The notes under the pieces were generated by a model. That model had not been told where the DNA came from. It did no database searches and worked only from the letters and a program-made list of their open reading frames with translations. From IMG/VR virus record IMGVR_UViG_3300045284_000270, positions 1-48,515 of that record: a stretch of 48,515 bases of DNA; one strand, written 5' to 3'. Each line of letters begins with the position of its first letter. Position 1 is the stretch's first letter. The translations under genes were made by a program, and so were the position numbers. Source of the DNA: a virus. Positions 33,108 to 41,787 of this stretch are shown here, one piece after another.

Positions 33108-34781
33108 GTGGCTGCGATGACGATGGACGATGGTGGGTGGGGCGCGATCGCAAGCAACTTTGCGAACGCACTGTCGACCGATGCGCTGAAGCAGTCGCAA
33201 ATCTACGTGCATGGCGCGCAGTACAAGAAGCTGCTGCTCGATGCCGAAGAGAAGAAGCGGCAGATGGACGCCGTGAAGGCGTCGATCGATAACTACCCGA
33301 GCCTGGTGCCGACGTTTCCCGAGGGGCCTGCAGCACCTGGTCGCCAGGCTCAGCTTGATGCCGTGCGCAAGCAGCAGATACTCGACAACGCCGCGTCATC
33401 GAACCTGGCGAAGAGCGCCGAGGACTACACCAAGGGTGTCTTCGGCACACGCGCTGCTGCTTCGATCGCCGGCGGCATACCGCAGTCGCAGTCTCAGCAG
33501 GACGTGATCCAAACCTATCTGAGCGGCAGCGGCATGAGCCTGCCGAACTATGCGGCCACGCCACACACCTATCAGCCGATGGACGCATCGGGCTCGCCGG
33601 TCGGTGCGCCGATCACCTCGCGCCGCATGCCCGAGGGACCGGCTGCTCTCGCCTCGCCGGTGAAGCCTGGTCCGACCAACCCGTTCGAGAACGCCGCATC
33701 GGCCGACCAGCGGCTGCTTGCGATGTCGCAGAAGGCACAGGCCGATCTTGCGGCCGGAAGACCTTCAACCTTGACCCAGGCCGAGGTCGAGGAGGCCGCG
33801 GTCCATCTGCAGAACCGTCACGGTGTGAAGATCGCGCAAGGCAAAGGCGCCGATGGCGCGACGACACTGACCGCAACGCGCGAGAACCCATATCCCGAGC
33901 AGTACAATCCGCTCGTCGAAGAGGTCGCGAAGCTAAACTGGTGGAGGGCTGAGCGTGCTGCCGCCGCCAGAGAAGGCCGGCCGATGGCGACGGCAATGCC
34001 GGCGTTCGTTCCGCCGGCCGCGCTGCCTCCTCCTGATGCGCGCACGGGTGGGCTGGTTGGTGCGCCTGTTGCGCCGGCTGCTGCAGCACCTGGTGCAGCC
34101 GCACCGCCCCCCGTAGCACCGCCGACTGTCGGAGGCCTCCCGGTCGGCGCCAATGCCGCGGCGCCGGTGCAGATCGCGGCGGGTGACGCGACACCGCTGC
34201 GCAAAGAGTTCACCGATCTCTATCCGGTGAAAAATTATTATCAGGCTGTCACGCCCTACAAACAGTTCGTCGCCAACATCAAGGTCGGCACGCCGCAAGC
34301 CGACGTGGCGATGATCTACAACCTCGCAAAGATGCTCGACCCGCAGAGCGTGGTCCGCGAGGGGGAGATGGTCATCTGGAGTAAAGCCGGTGGGCCATTT
34401 GAGCGGGTTAAGGGGCTCATCGATAATCTTACCGCCAGTAAGGCAAAGCTGACGCCAGACATCCGCGCCAAGCTTGCCGATATGGGCGAGCGCGTGATGA
34501 GTGAATATCACGGGGCGTTCAAGGACGCCGCGGACCACTACACCGAGCTCGCACAGAGCTATGGCATTCCACCTGAGAAGGTCGTGCCGAAGGTCCCCGA
34601 CGACATACTGCGGATCGATCGCAAGACAATCTCGTCGATCACGCCGGCGGGCCCAGGTCCGAAGGGCGCGCCTGAGAAATCATCGCTCACGACAGCGCCG
34701 GCCGCGGCGCCTGCAGGTGCGCGCCCATCAGGTCGGACAATTCGCGTGCGGCCGGATGGAACGATCGAGGACGTGCCATGA
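33108..34781 (+). CDS. Internal virion/ejection protein
   Basis: 557 aa from a GTG: AGGAGG lies exactly five nt before the GTG at 33108, whereas the ATG at 33117 would be 14 nt away. N-terminus helical (KKLLLDAEEKKRQMDAVKAS), centre Pro/Ala-rich, then a compact domain at residues about 365-490 (FTDLYPVKNYYQAVTPYKQFVANI, MIYNLAKMLDPQSVVREGEMVIW, YHGAFKDAADHYTELAQSYG). I associate that domain with internal or ejected proteins of podovirus-like phages. C-terminus Ala/Pro-rich. The last four nt overlap the next gene. Confidence 0.65.
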   Translation: MAAMTMDDGGWGAIASNFANALSTDALKQSQIYVHGAQYKKLLLDAEEKKRQMDAVKASIDNYPSLVPTFPEGPAAPGRQAQLDAVRKQQILDNAASSNLAKSAEDYTKGVFGTRAAASIAGGIPQSQSQQDVIQTYLSGSGMSLPNYAATPHTYQPMDASGSPVGAPITSRRMPEGPAALASPVKPGPTNPFENAASADQRLLAMSQKAQADLAAGRPSTLTQAEVEEAAVHLQNRHGVKIAQGKGADGATTLTATRENPYPEQYNPLVEEVAKLNWWRAERAAAAREGRPMATAMPAFVPPAALPPPDARTGGLVGAPVAPAAAAPGAAAPPPVAPPTVGGLPVGANAAAPVQIAAGDATPLRKEFTDLYPVKNYYQAVTPYKQFVANIKVGTPQADVAMIYNLAKMLDPQSVVREGEMVIWSKAGGPFERVKGLIDNLTASKAKLTPDIRAKLADMGERVMSEYHGAFKDAADHYTELAQSYGIPPEKVVPKVPDDILRIDRKTISSITPAGPGPKGAPEKSSLTTAPAAAPAGARPSGRTIRVRPDGTIEDVP

Positions 34782-36739
34782 ACCTGCAATTGTCCGATGG
34801 CACGACGATGCAGATACCGGACGATGCCACGCCGGAAGCGATCCGCAATTATTCTGCGCGCGGTGAGGCGCACATCAAGGCGAACCCCGCGCCGGCGGCG
34901 CAGAAGGACAGCCCATACAACGTCGCCGGCGACAATGATCCTTACAGCGGAAACAACACTGCGCGACGGTGGGTGCGCAATGTCGTAACCGGTATTCCCG
35001 ACCTGGCGATCGGTGGCGTGAACCTGGCTTTGTCAGACGAAAACCGCATTCCGTCCCTGGGGCAAAAATATGCCCAGGCGTTCGACATCCCCGAGCTCCC
35101 CCCGGACGCAAGCTACGGGCGCCACATTGGCGAGGGTGTGCTCGCAGCCGCACCGTTTGGGGCCGCCGGTGCCGTGCGCGAAGGTATCGCAGCCGCACCC
35201 GGTGTCGTGAGCCGCATTCTCCCAGCAGCCAAAGAGCTTCTGAAAAACACCGTGCTGCCGACCGTGACCTCTGACGCCGGCGCGCGTGTCGGCGGTGCGA
35301 TCGGCGGCGAGAAGGGGGCCTATATCGGTGGCCTGCTCGGCGGTGCTGCACCGAGCGGTAAGCCGCTCGCTGAGAACCTGGTGCAGCGTCACTATACCGG
35401 CAAGGGTGATGCGAACGCTCCCGCGATCGCAGCCGCGGCCGAGCGGCTCGGCATCGAGCCAACCGCCGGCGCGCTCGGCAACTACGACATCCAGAAACGC
35501 GAGAACGCGCTCGCGGCGAACTACCCGCAAGGACTTGGTAGCCAAGCCGCGCGCGAGCAGCAGCGCGTCCGTAATCAGATGACCGGCGCCGGCGAGGACA
35601 TCGCTCAACAGCGTGGCGCCACCGGCGCGAGCGTGGCCCAGGTCGGCGAGGACATCCGCGGCGCGACGACCGATCGCCTACAGGCCGACCGCGACTATTC
35701 GAGCGCCGGCCAGGAGAACCTGCAGCGCACGGTCGGTGATGCCACGCAGGTGCCGGTGACAGACATCATCACCACAGCAGTCCAAGGGATGAGCTCGCCG
35801 AACGCCACGGTGCCGATGCGCAATAGCCTGCGCTTCCGCCTGGAGAACCAACTCTACCCGCTGATCAATCGCCACCCCGATGGCACGCCGATCCTCGACG
35901 CGAACGGCAATGCGACGGTCCCGTATGGCGCGCTGAAAGGATGGCGCAGCGACCTGGGCCGATCGTTTGAGCAAGGCAATTTCCCGCGAGCGCGCGAGCT
36001 CTACGAGCCTGCGACCAATGCGATGGGTGACGCAGCACAGCAGGCCGGCGTTCCGCGCGGTGACTTCAATGCGGTGCAATCCTTCACCCGCGGTGTCGAG
36101 GGACCAGGCGGGCTCGCCGAGCGCGTGGCGCCCTACGACAAGGAGCCTGGCGCGGCTTACAACTACACGCTCGAAGGTGGACTGAAGAACCCCGATCGCG
36201 TCCAGACATTCGCCAACGAGACTGCCGGCGATCCGCGCCAGGCGAGCGTCTTCGGAAACTTCCTGGAGCAGAAGGTCGGCGACACGCTCGGCACCAACAG
36301 CGCGCAGGGCCCGAACAAGTTTGCGCAATTCGTCGAGAACGCGGACCCGCGCGCTCTCGACACGATCGCGGGCCCGCAGGCGCAGCCGGTGCGCGATCTC
36401 GGTACGCTCGCGCGCGGCGTCAACGTGCCGACAAGCCAGCGAGGGCTGAGCACCTCAACGGCCGGCGTGGCTCGCGATGCTACTGGCAAGCTCCTCAGCG
36501 CAGGAGTGCTTCATCAGCTTTTCTCCGCAATTGACCCAGCACTTGGGCCGGCAGGTGCGGGGCTCGGCTATTTTGCGAAGCCTGCGCTTGCGTGGGCTGA
36601 GAACCGCATGATGCAAAGCGATGCCGCCAAGCGCGGCCTCATCGGAGCTCCGATGCAGCATCAGCCGATGAGCATGTCCGAGCTCGTGCGTATCTTGAAC
36701 ATCATCGGCCAGAGCCAGCGATCGCAGGAGGCGCAGTGA
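34778..36739 (+). CDS. Large internal virion/ejection protein
   Basis: 653 aa. Residues 1-30 (LSDGTTMQIPDDATPEAIRNY) resemble a small strand-helix module often found at the front of such proteins. Residues 55-220 contain Ala/Gly-rich hydrophobic helices (GVLAAAPFGAAGAVREGIAAAPG, VGGAIGGEKGAYIGGLLGGAAP) that could insert in membrane on ejection. The middle and end are helical. No catalytic motif. Second of the long ejection-type genes; overlaps neighbours at both ends by 1-4 nt. Confidence 0.6.
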   Translation: MNLQLSDGTTMQIPDDATPEAIRNYSARGEAHIKANPAPAAQKDSPYNVAGDNDPYSGNNTARRWVRNVVTGIPDLAIGGVNLALSDENRIPSLGQKYAQAFDIPELPPDASYGRHIGEGVLAAAPFGAAGAVREGIAAAPGVVSRILPAAKELLKNTVLPTVTSDAGARVGGAIGGEKGAYIGGLLGGAAPSGKPLAENLVQRHYTGKGDANAPAIAAAAERLGIEPTAGALGNYDIQKRENALAANYPQGLGSQAAREQQRVRNQMTGAGEDIAQQRGATGASVAQVGEDIRGATTDRLQADRDYSSAGQENLQRTVGDATQVPVTDIITTAVQGMSSPNATVPMRNSLRFRLENQLYPLINRHPDGTPILDANGNATVPYGALKGWRSDLGRSFEQGNFPRARELYEPATNAMGDAAQQAGVPRGDFNAVQSFTRGVEGPGGLAERVAPYDKEPGAAYNYTLEGGLKNPDRVQTFANETAGDPRQASVFGNFLEQKVGDTLGTNSAQGPNKFAQFVENADPRALDTIAGPQAQPVRDLGTLARGVNVPTSQRGLSTSTAGVARDATGKLLSAGVLHQLFSAIDPALGPAGAGLGYFAKPALAWAENRMMQSDAAKRGLIGAPMQHQPMSMSELVRILNIIGQSQRSQEAQ

Positions 36740-39456
36740 TGCCAACGCTCAGCGACTACCTGCTCGATCGCAACAAGCGGCTGCGCGCCAGGAACGCGAT
36801 CGATCCCGCCAAGGGTGCGGACATCCTCGACAGCATGCGCGCGGCTTTCGGCAACCCAGACGGCACGCTCAAGCCGCTTGGAAGTATGGTGAAGGGCGAG
36901 CCGGGGTCGGAGCCATCGGGCGAGCCATCGTCACGGATGATGGGAAGCAGGAAGGGCAAGACGAAGTGGCCGAAGGTGGACTTCGCCGAGAACGATCCCG
37001 TGAAGCAACTCTGGCAGCAGAAGGGTGCGGAGATATACGGGGGCGCGGACACTGGTTTTGCAAATGCGGATGGCACGCTCAAACCGCTGCCAACGTCGAC
37101 TGCTGCGAGCAGCAATGCGCCGCGGGAGAGCAGTGCTCGAAAGTTTCACGGAGAGAGCAGCTATCCGCCGCGACCGCCTGGCAATGTGCCGACCGGCATT
37201 CCCGAAGGCCTGGACCCGAAGGCGCGCAGCTATGCGGCGAGCATGCTCAAAGAATTTCCAGGCATACCGATCACCTCAGGCCACCGCGATGCTGCCGAGA
37301 ACGCGCGCGTTGGTGGAGCTCGAGGATCGCAGCATATGGGTGGCAAGGCGATCGACATCTCGCTGCAAGGCCTCACCGAGACGCAGAAGGCTGCGGTGAT
37401 TGATCACGCGCTCGCAAACGGCGCGAAGGGCATCGGCTACTACCCGAACAGCGACAGCGCGCACATTGATTTTCGCGCGGGTGGCAATGCTGCCTGGGGA
37501 CCAAACTACTCGCGCTCCTCGCTCGGCGAGACGCCTGGATGGTTTCAGCAGCGCGCGTTTGCTCACCTTCGCGGTGATGCTCCACCTGCGGCGCCGGCGG
37601 CATCATCGCGCCCACCGCCATCAGGCAGCGTGACGAACGCACGGGGTGCGCCGATCGATAGCTCCGGTGCGATGGCAAAGCTGCAGTCGCTCGGCTTCAA
37701 CGAAGCGCAGAGCAAAGCACTCGTCGGCAACATGATGGCCGAGAGCTCGCTGCGCCCCGCCAACTACAACACGAAGGAAGGCGCCTATGGGCTGATGCAG
37801 TGGCGCGGCGAGCGCTTCAATCAGCTTCAAGAATTTGCGCAGCAGAAGGGCACCTCGTGGCGCGATGCGAACACGCAATTGGAGTTCGTTGCGCATGAGA
37901 TGAAGAACAACCCATACGAGGCGCAGCAGTCGCAACGCTTCCTGGCTGCGACGACCGTCCAGGACGCCAACGCAGGCCTCAAGGACTACATCCGCTATGG
38001 CGACGGCTCCGATAGCCGGCGCCTCGCCTATGCGGAGCGCGTGCAGGCGCCTGCCGGCAACGTGCTGAAGGCCGCGGTGACAGACGGGCCCCTGGCGGCG
38101 ATCGAGAACGCCATCAAGGTCCCGACCGCGCAGGCCTCGCAGGCGACAGCGCGGTCCTACGCGCCCACCGGCGCACAAGCAGGGCCCCCGGTGCAGACGC
38201 TCCCGAACGGCGCCGGCTTCATCAAGAACCCTGACGGCTCGGTGCAGCTAGCACCTCGACCGGCCGCAGCACCGCCGGCAGCACCTGGGCCAGGCATACC
38301 GGAGTTCCAGGGTCCCTTCCCAGGCGCCGGCAACATCGGGCGCACCCCCACCGAAACCAATGTCGCCGGCGTGTTGCCTCACCCTGACATGGCTGGCCCG
38401 AACTCCGAGAGCGCCATCCGATCGTTCGCCCAGGGCGCGCAGCCTGGTGCGCCCCCGCCTGGCTGGACGCCGCCGCCGGCTCAGTCCGAGCCACTGCGCC
38501 TCACGGTGCAGAAGACAAGCCCACCGGTGGCGCCGCAGCCCTCGCCGGTAGCCCAGGCACCCCGACCTCCGCAAAGCGTGCCAGCGGGCGGCGCAGCCCC
38601 GGCAATGGGCCGCTCCAAGCTCGCCCAGCAGATCATGGATAGCTGGTTGCCTCACCCTTCCGGGGGCGAGCTCACGACCTTCCGCGAGCCGGCAACCGGC
38701 AACGAGATCATCACCGGCTCGATCGGCGGGCAGTCGATCTACCGCAACCTGGGGCGCACCCAGGGACAGCAGACCCAGGCGCCGGCTTCGCTCAAGCAGG
38801 CAGTGCAGCAGGCAGTCGCCCCGCCTCCGCAACCGGCAGCGCCACCGCTCCATCCGATGGAGCACCCGCTCCCCAGGCCGCGGCCGGCGGATGAGCCGTT
38901 CATCTCGCCCAGAAACACCCCCGGCGAGCGCTCGGTCGACACCTTGCCGGTCGACCTATGGCGGGGAACGGGCCAGGCGCCGCAGATTGACCTGGGGACG
39001 ACCACCTACCCCAGGACGACGCCGCCGCCGTTCCCAGGGCCACGGGGCGAGCTCCCTGGGCCTCCTGGTGGCCTCGCGCAGGCAGGCGTCACGCCGCAAA
39101 CGCCACCCCCGTTGTCAGGACCGGTTCCAGGGGCCCCAGGCCTGGGGGACCTGATGGCGCGTCCAGCCTTCCCAGGGCCGCGCGGGAGCCCCGCGGTGAA
39201 CCCAGCGGCGATGATCCCGAGCACCTCTGGACCCGGTGCCTTGGTGGGGCCGGCGCCGGCACAGGCAGCACCTGCGCTCACACCGCCCCCGCCCCCGCCG
39301 CAGGCGTTCCTGCCGCCGCAGCTTCAGTGGTGGCAGCAGCCAGGCGCCTACGGTGGCGGCATGGGTGGTGGTGGGTTCAGCGGCTTCGGTGGCTTCGGGA
39401 GCGGCGACTTCGGCGGCTCGGGCTTCGCCGGCCTGGGCGGCTTCGGCGGCATGTAG
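36739..39456 (+). CDS. Virion peptidoglycan hydrolase: M15 peptidase plus tail-lysozyme domains
   Basis: 905 aa; AGGAGG seven nt before the ATG sets the start. Residues about 160-250 are an M15-type D,D-peptidase domain: SGHRDAAEN, then H199-x6-D206 (QHMGGKAIDI) and H242 (HIDF), the zinc ligands. Residues about 310-430 match the phage tail lysozyme (Phage_lysozyme2) pattern: LGFNEAQSKALVGNMMAESSL with E335 as likely catalytic Glu, then YGLMQWRGER and LEFVAHEM. From about 445 to the end the protein is Pro-rich and ends in a Gly/Phe repeat. It probably degrades the cell wall during DNA entry; no separate endolysin was seen, so it may also help lysis. Confidence 0.82.
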   Translation: MPTLSDYLLDRNKRLRARNAIDPAKGADILDSMRAAFGNPDGTLKPLGSMVKGEPGSEPSGEPSSRMMGSRKGKTKWPKVDFAENDPVKQLWQQKGAEIYGGADTGFANADGTLKPLPTSTAASSNAPRESSARKFHGESSYPPRPPGNVPTGIPEGLDPKARSYAASMLKEFPGIPITSGHRDAAENARVGGARGSQHMGGKAIDISLQGLTETQKAAVIDHALANGAKGIGYYPNSDSAHIDFRAGGNAAWGPNYSRSSLGETPGWFQQRAFAHLRGDAPPAAPAASSRPPPSGSVTNARGAPIDSSGAMAKLQSLGFNEAQSKALVGNMMAESSLRPANYNTKEGAYGLMQWRGERFNQLQEFAQQKGTSWRDANTQLEFVAHEMKNNPYEAQQSQRFLAATTVQDANAGLKDYIRYGDGSDSRRLAYAERVQAPAGNVLKAAVTDGPLAAIENAIKVPTAQASQATARSYAPTGAQAGPPVQTLPNGAGFIKNPDGSVQLAPRPAAAPPAAPGPGIPEFQGPFPGAGNIGRTPTETNVAGVLPHPDMAGPNSESAIRSFAQGAQPGAPPPGWTPPPAQSEPLRLTVQKTSPPVAPQPSPVAQAPRPPQSVPAGGAAPAMGRSKLAQQIMDSWLPHPSGGELTTFREPATGNEIITGSIGGQSIYRNLGRTQGQQTQAPASLKQAVQQAVAPPPQPAAPPLHPMEHPLPRPRPADEPFISPRNTPGERSVDTLPVDLWRGTGQAPQIDLGTTTYPRTTPPPFPGPRGELPGPPGGLAQAGVTPQTPPPLSGPVPGAPGLGDLMARPAFPGPRGSPAVNPAAMIPSTSGPGALVGPAPAQAAPALTPPPPPPQAFLPPQLQWWQQPGAYGGGMGGGGFSGFGGFGSGDFGGSGFAGLGGFGGM

Positions 39457-39459
39457 AAA

Positions 39460-39477
39460 GGGCCCCTTTCGGGGCCC
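39460..39477. terminator. Hairpin between convergent operons
   Basis: Seven-bp GC stem (GGGCCCC-type left arm 39460-39466, right arm 39471-39477) with a TTTC loop, right after the last late gene and before the end of the minus-strand operon. The minus strand continues CCCTTTC. Likely a shared terminator for both directions. Confidence 0.55.
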
Positions 39478-39481
39478 CGTC

Positions 39482-39706
39482 TCACCAGATGTGCTTGGGG
39501 TTGACCCCAGCTTTGATTTGGAAGGTTCGCCACCGCGCGTTGGCGCGGAAGTTCGCGATGCGGTGCAGCTTGGCGATGACATCCTTGTCGGTGATGCCGT
39601 GGTCATCGGCCACCTGCTTCACGGCGTCTCGCTCGTTGCCGCAGAAATCGCGGGTGGTGATGACTGCATCGATCGCCTGATCGATGATGTTGGCGGGGAT
39701 GAACAT
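39482..39706 (-). CDS. Hypothetical protein with HTH-like helices
   Basis: 74 aa: MFIPANIIDQAIDAVITTRDFCGNERDAVKQVADDHGITDKDVIAKLHRIANFR..., fully helical, with a helix-turn-helix-like segment VKQVADDHGITDKDVIAKL. AGGAGGG six nt before the ATG sets the start. Last gene of the integration/recombination operon. Function unknown. Confidence 0.6.
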   Translation of the reverse strand: MFIPANIIDQAIDAVITTRDFCGNERDAVKQVADDHGITDKDVIAKLHRIANFRANARWRTFQIKAGVNPKHIW

Positions 39707-39708
39707 TG

Positions 39709-39870
39709 TTAGCCCTCCTGGTTGGCTTGGTGGATCGCGTCGGCGAGCAGGTTGCCGTCCTCGACGGTCAGCATGCAACGGGACATCGGGTGGGCGCGCT
39801 CGTAGGCGCGAAGCTTCTGTGCATTCTTGAGGGTGGGGGCGGCGCGGTAGGCGAGAAGCAGCTTGGTCAT
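39709..39870 (-). CDS. 53-aa hypothetical protein with hairpin leader
   Basis: 53 aa: MTKLLLAYRAAPTLKNAQKLRAYERAHPMSRCML, then VEDGNLLADAIHQA. Start at 39870 has GGAG at good distance inside the shared CAGGAGCC box and the leader hairpin. An in-frame ATG at 39936 would add MAHHYERRG..., a start shared in form with the gene at 41788. No family recognised. Confidence 0.55.
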   Translation of the reverse strand: MTKLLLAYRAAPTLKNAQKLRAYERAHPMSRCMLTVEDGNLLADAIHQANQEG

Positions 39871-39888
39871 CGGAGGCTCCTGTTTCTG

Positions 39889-39907
39889 GCCGGCGACCAC
39901 CGCCGGC
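39889..39907 (-). promoter_or_regulatory. Leader hairpin 1 (loop GGTGGTC)
   Basis: Minus strand: GCCGGC stem, GGTGGTC, GCCGGC, then 18 nt to the ATG containing CAGGAGCC. Loop and Shine-Dalgarno box are identical to those before integrase and the gene at 41788, while the stem sequence differs. Confidence 0.55.
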
Positions 39908-39965
39908 AGACCCCTTCTCTCATAGTGGTGTGCCATAGTCAACAGGGTGGTCTGTGGAAAAGCGA

Positions 39966-40004
39966 AGGCCCCACCGAGGAGCCCGCTAGGGATCGGTGAG
40001 GCCT
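39966..40004. terminator. Inverted repeat downstream of excisionase
   Basis: AGGCCCCACCGA (39966-39977) and TCGGTGAGGCCT (39993-40004) form a 12-bp stem with one mismatch and a 15-nt loop. Not followed by a T-run on either strand; it may weaken read-through between excisionase and the two small genes. Confidence 0.35.
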
Positions 40005-40018
40005 AAGGGAACCTTAAC

Positions 40019-40037
40019 AGCGTTGGTGGTCAACGCT
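40019..40037 (-). other. Hairpin with complementary loop at excisionase 3' end
   Basis: On the minus strand the stem AGCGTT / AACGCT encloses GACCACC, the exact complement of the GGTGGTC loop in the three leader hairpins. It spans the last codons and stop of the excisionase gene. Could be that gene's terminator hairpin, or a partner in loop-loop pairing. Confidence 0.5.
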
Positions 40038-40338
40038 GAGGCTTACGCGGCTCCGCTTTCGCTATAGCGCGATCCCGCCGGCGGATGAAAGCACGGATGT
40101 CGGACACCCGGTAGTAGGGCGTCTCATCGGGCGGGCAGCGGGTGATCTTGGGGCCGGTCCCCTTCTTGGCCCAGAGCTCCGCGGTGGGGATCGCGATCCC
40201 CACCCAGGCGCACATTCCGTGGCGGGTCAGCAGGTAGCTGGCCTGCATCGTGTTGGGGGCAAAGGTGAGCTCGGGGCGCGAGCGCGAGGGGCGCTTCCAA
40301 CCCGGCTTGTGGCGATCGACGTTGCGGTCCTTGGGCAT
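40030..40338 (-). CDS. xis: Excisionase-like winged-helix protein
   Basis: 102 aa. Basic N-terminus (MPKDRNVDRHKPGWKRPSRSR), then a MerR/AlpA/Xis-type segment: LLTRHGMCAWVGIAIPTAELWAKKGTGPKITRC, TPYYRVSDIRAFIRRRD. That is the helix, turn, W-x-x-x-G-x-GP wing and final YRVSDI..FI helix usual in recombination directionality factors. Location just downstream of integrase on the same strand supports the role: it would bend att DNA and favour excision. GGGGTG four nt before the ATG at 40338 selects the start; the frame is open to 40407. Confidence 0.7.
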   Translation of the reverse strand: MPKDRNVDRHKPGWKRPSRSRPELTFAPNTMQASYLLTRHGMCAWVGIAIPTAELWAKKGTGPKITRCPPDETPYYRVSDIRAFIRRRDRAIAKAEPRKPQR

Positions 40339-40522
40339 ATGGCACCCCATATCCTCGTTGCAATCTCGTTGCAATTCTTGACCGAAACTAACCGTTTTGG
40401 GGCTCATTTAACCGTTCCTTCGTGTGTCGTGTGGGAGGTGAGAAGTGCCTGTGCCACAGGGGTTTCTGGGGGTTTTGCGAGATGGTTTTCGGTTCGCGTC
40501 ACAATCCACAAGGACTTTCTAG
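40339..40522. other. Gap between excisionase start and integrase end; possible attP
   Basis: 184 bp without a gene. It contains a pair of ATTGCAACG repeats (40354-40377), a pair of TAACCGTT direct repeats about 20 bp apart near 40390-40420, and GGTTCG followed by CAATCC near 40490-40510. The place is reasonable for attP, but no tRNA-like core is clear. Confidence 0.35.
40354..40377. repeat. Tandem ATTGCAACGAG 11-mers, copy 2
   Basis: Two minus-strand ATTGCAACG copies with 11-bp period just upstream of the excisionase ATG, matching the arrangement at 501-522 and 40565-40586. Probable protein-binding site. Confidence 0.5.
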
Positions 40523-41734
40523 TTATCGCTGTGCCGCAATGAGTTTCAGGGGTGGTGTGAGGCTCCGTTGCAATTCGGTTGCAATCTTTTCGGCGAGCGC
40601 GTCCTTGGCCTCGCCGACCTCAACGTCGGTCACCTTGGCGTAGTGCTTCAGCGTGATGGCGATAGAAGCGTGATTGAGAGCGCGGCTGACGTTCTCGATG
40701 CGGACGCCGGCGCGCAACATCCAGGTGGCCGCGGTGTGGCGCAGCGTGTGGATGGTGACGCCCTCGATGCCGAGCTTGGTCACCACGTTGTTGAACGCCA
40801 CCCGCAGCGTTGCGTAGTCGAGCGGATAGCGCTCGCCGCGGACGTGGCTGCAGAGGTCTTCCTTCGTGATGCGGTGGATGAAGGTCTGGGTCCGCTGCGA
40901 CACGAACGTGAACACGCGATCGGTCTTTGCCGGCGCGCCACCCTGGTGCTGGTGCTGGCGGCGCAGGATCGCGAGCTCGGCCTTGCCGAGCGTCTCGATC
41001 GAGCGCTTGCCGCCCTTCGTGCGCAGACGCATCGTCGGGTGTGCCATATCGAAGTCAACCTGCTCCCAGGTCAGGCTGAGTATCTCGTCGATGCGCTTTG
41101 CGCTCGCGAGCGCGAACCAGATCACGTCATGCAGGTCGGGGCGCAGCGCGGTGAGGATCGCGTTGAGCTCGTCCTTGGTCAGCACCCTGATCTCGTGCTC
41201 GTCGGTCTTCAGCGCGAGGTCGCCCCAACGGATCGGCGCGATCGGTGCCGCGTGATGCAGGTTGGCATAGTTGAGGATTGCCGCGAACGTGTGCAGCGTA
41301 TTGTTGACGGTGCTGTCCTTCACCTTGCGGGTGCCGTTCACTGCGCAGAAGCGCTCGGTGTCGCGGCGCGCCTCGCGCACGCGAATGATGAGCGGCGCCT
41401 TGATGTCCTGCAGCAGAGTGTTCTCGCCGACCGCATCGCGCAGCCAGGTGATCACCTCAGGGCGCGGCTTGGCGTTATGGCGATCGCGCTCGTTCGCCCA
41501 GATGGCGCAAGCCTGGCCGAAGGTCATCGGGGTGAGGCCGAGCGCGACGTGATGCTTGGCCTGGCCGAGCACCTCTGCCTTGCGCGCGGCTGCGAAGGCT
41601 TCCGCCTTCTTGCGATCGGTGAGCAGCGTCTCGCCTGAGTACTGCTTGCCGTTGACGTTGAAGCGGTACAGCCAGGGGAGATCAGCGCCGCGGCGCTGCA
41701 CCAGCTTGCCGGTGAGGATGGGGGCTTTGCTCAT
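40523..41734 (-). CDS. int: Tyrosine recombinase integrase
   Basis: 403 aa. N-terminal arm-binding domain (residues 1-65, with beta strands around LYRFNVNGKQYSGETL), core-binding helices 70-170, catalytic domain 180-385. Catalytic set: R214 (ASAKRIDEILSLTW), K240 or K243 (RTKGGKRS), H329 and R332 (HTLRHTAATWML), H355 (LNHASIAI) and nucleophile Y365 (TLKHYAKV). It catalyses integration into the host chromosome, with the excisionase for the reverse. The start at 41734 has AGGAG six nt upstream; an in-frame extension to 41893 is not used. The C-terminal codons IATELQR carry an ATTGCAACGGA tandem repeat. A leader hairpin (41755-41777) precedes it. Confidence 0.92.
   Translation of the reverse strand: MSKAPILTGKLVQRRGADLPWLYRFNVNGKQYSGETLLTDRKKAEAFAAARKAEVLGQAKHHVALGLTPMTFGQACAIWANERDRHNAKPRPEVITWLRDAVGENTLLQDIKAPLIIRVREARRDTERFCAVNGTRKVKDSTVNNTLHTFAAILNYANLHHAAPIAPIRWGDLALKTDEHEIRVLTKDELNAILTALRPDLHDVIWFALASAKRIDEILSLTWEQVDFDMAHPTMRLRTKGGKRSIETLGKAELAILRRQHQHQGGAPAKTDRVFTFVSQRTQTFIHRITKEDLCSHVRGERYPLDYATLRVAFNNVVTKLGIEGVTIHTLRHTAATWMLRAGVRIENVSRALNHASIAITLKHYAKVTDVEVGEAKDALAEKIATELQRSLTPPLKLIAAQR
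40565..40586. repeat. Tandem ATTGCAACGGA 11-mers, copy 3
   Basis: Lies in the 3' end of the integrase gene, minus strand, 21 of 22 bases identical to 501-522. Flanks are unrelated, so the similarity is confined to the unit. Confidence 0.6.
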
Positions 41735-41754
41735 GACGGGCTCCTGAGAGAGTT

Positions 41755-41777
41755 GGGGCCCCGACCACCGGGGCCCC
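41755..41777 (-). promoter_or_regulatory. Leader hairpin 2, before integrase (loop GGTGGTC)
   Basis: Minus strand: GGGGCCCC, GGTGGTC, GGGGCCCC, then 20 nt to the integrase ATG with CAGGAGCC. The strongest stem of the set. It sits between the stop of the upstream gene and integrase, so it could also attenuate transcription, but it lacks a U-run. Confidence 0.6.
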
Positions 41778-41787
41778 GCTGTGAGGG

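Noticed and set aside
40481-40520. GGTTCG...CAATCC as a tRNA T-arm fragment marking attP
   Set aside because: The loop does not match a T-arm properly and no acceptor or CCA-adjacent sequence follows, so it is only noted as part of a possible attP region.
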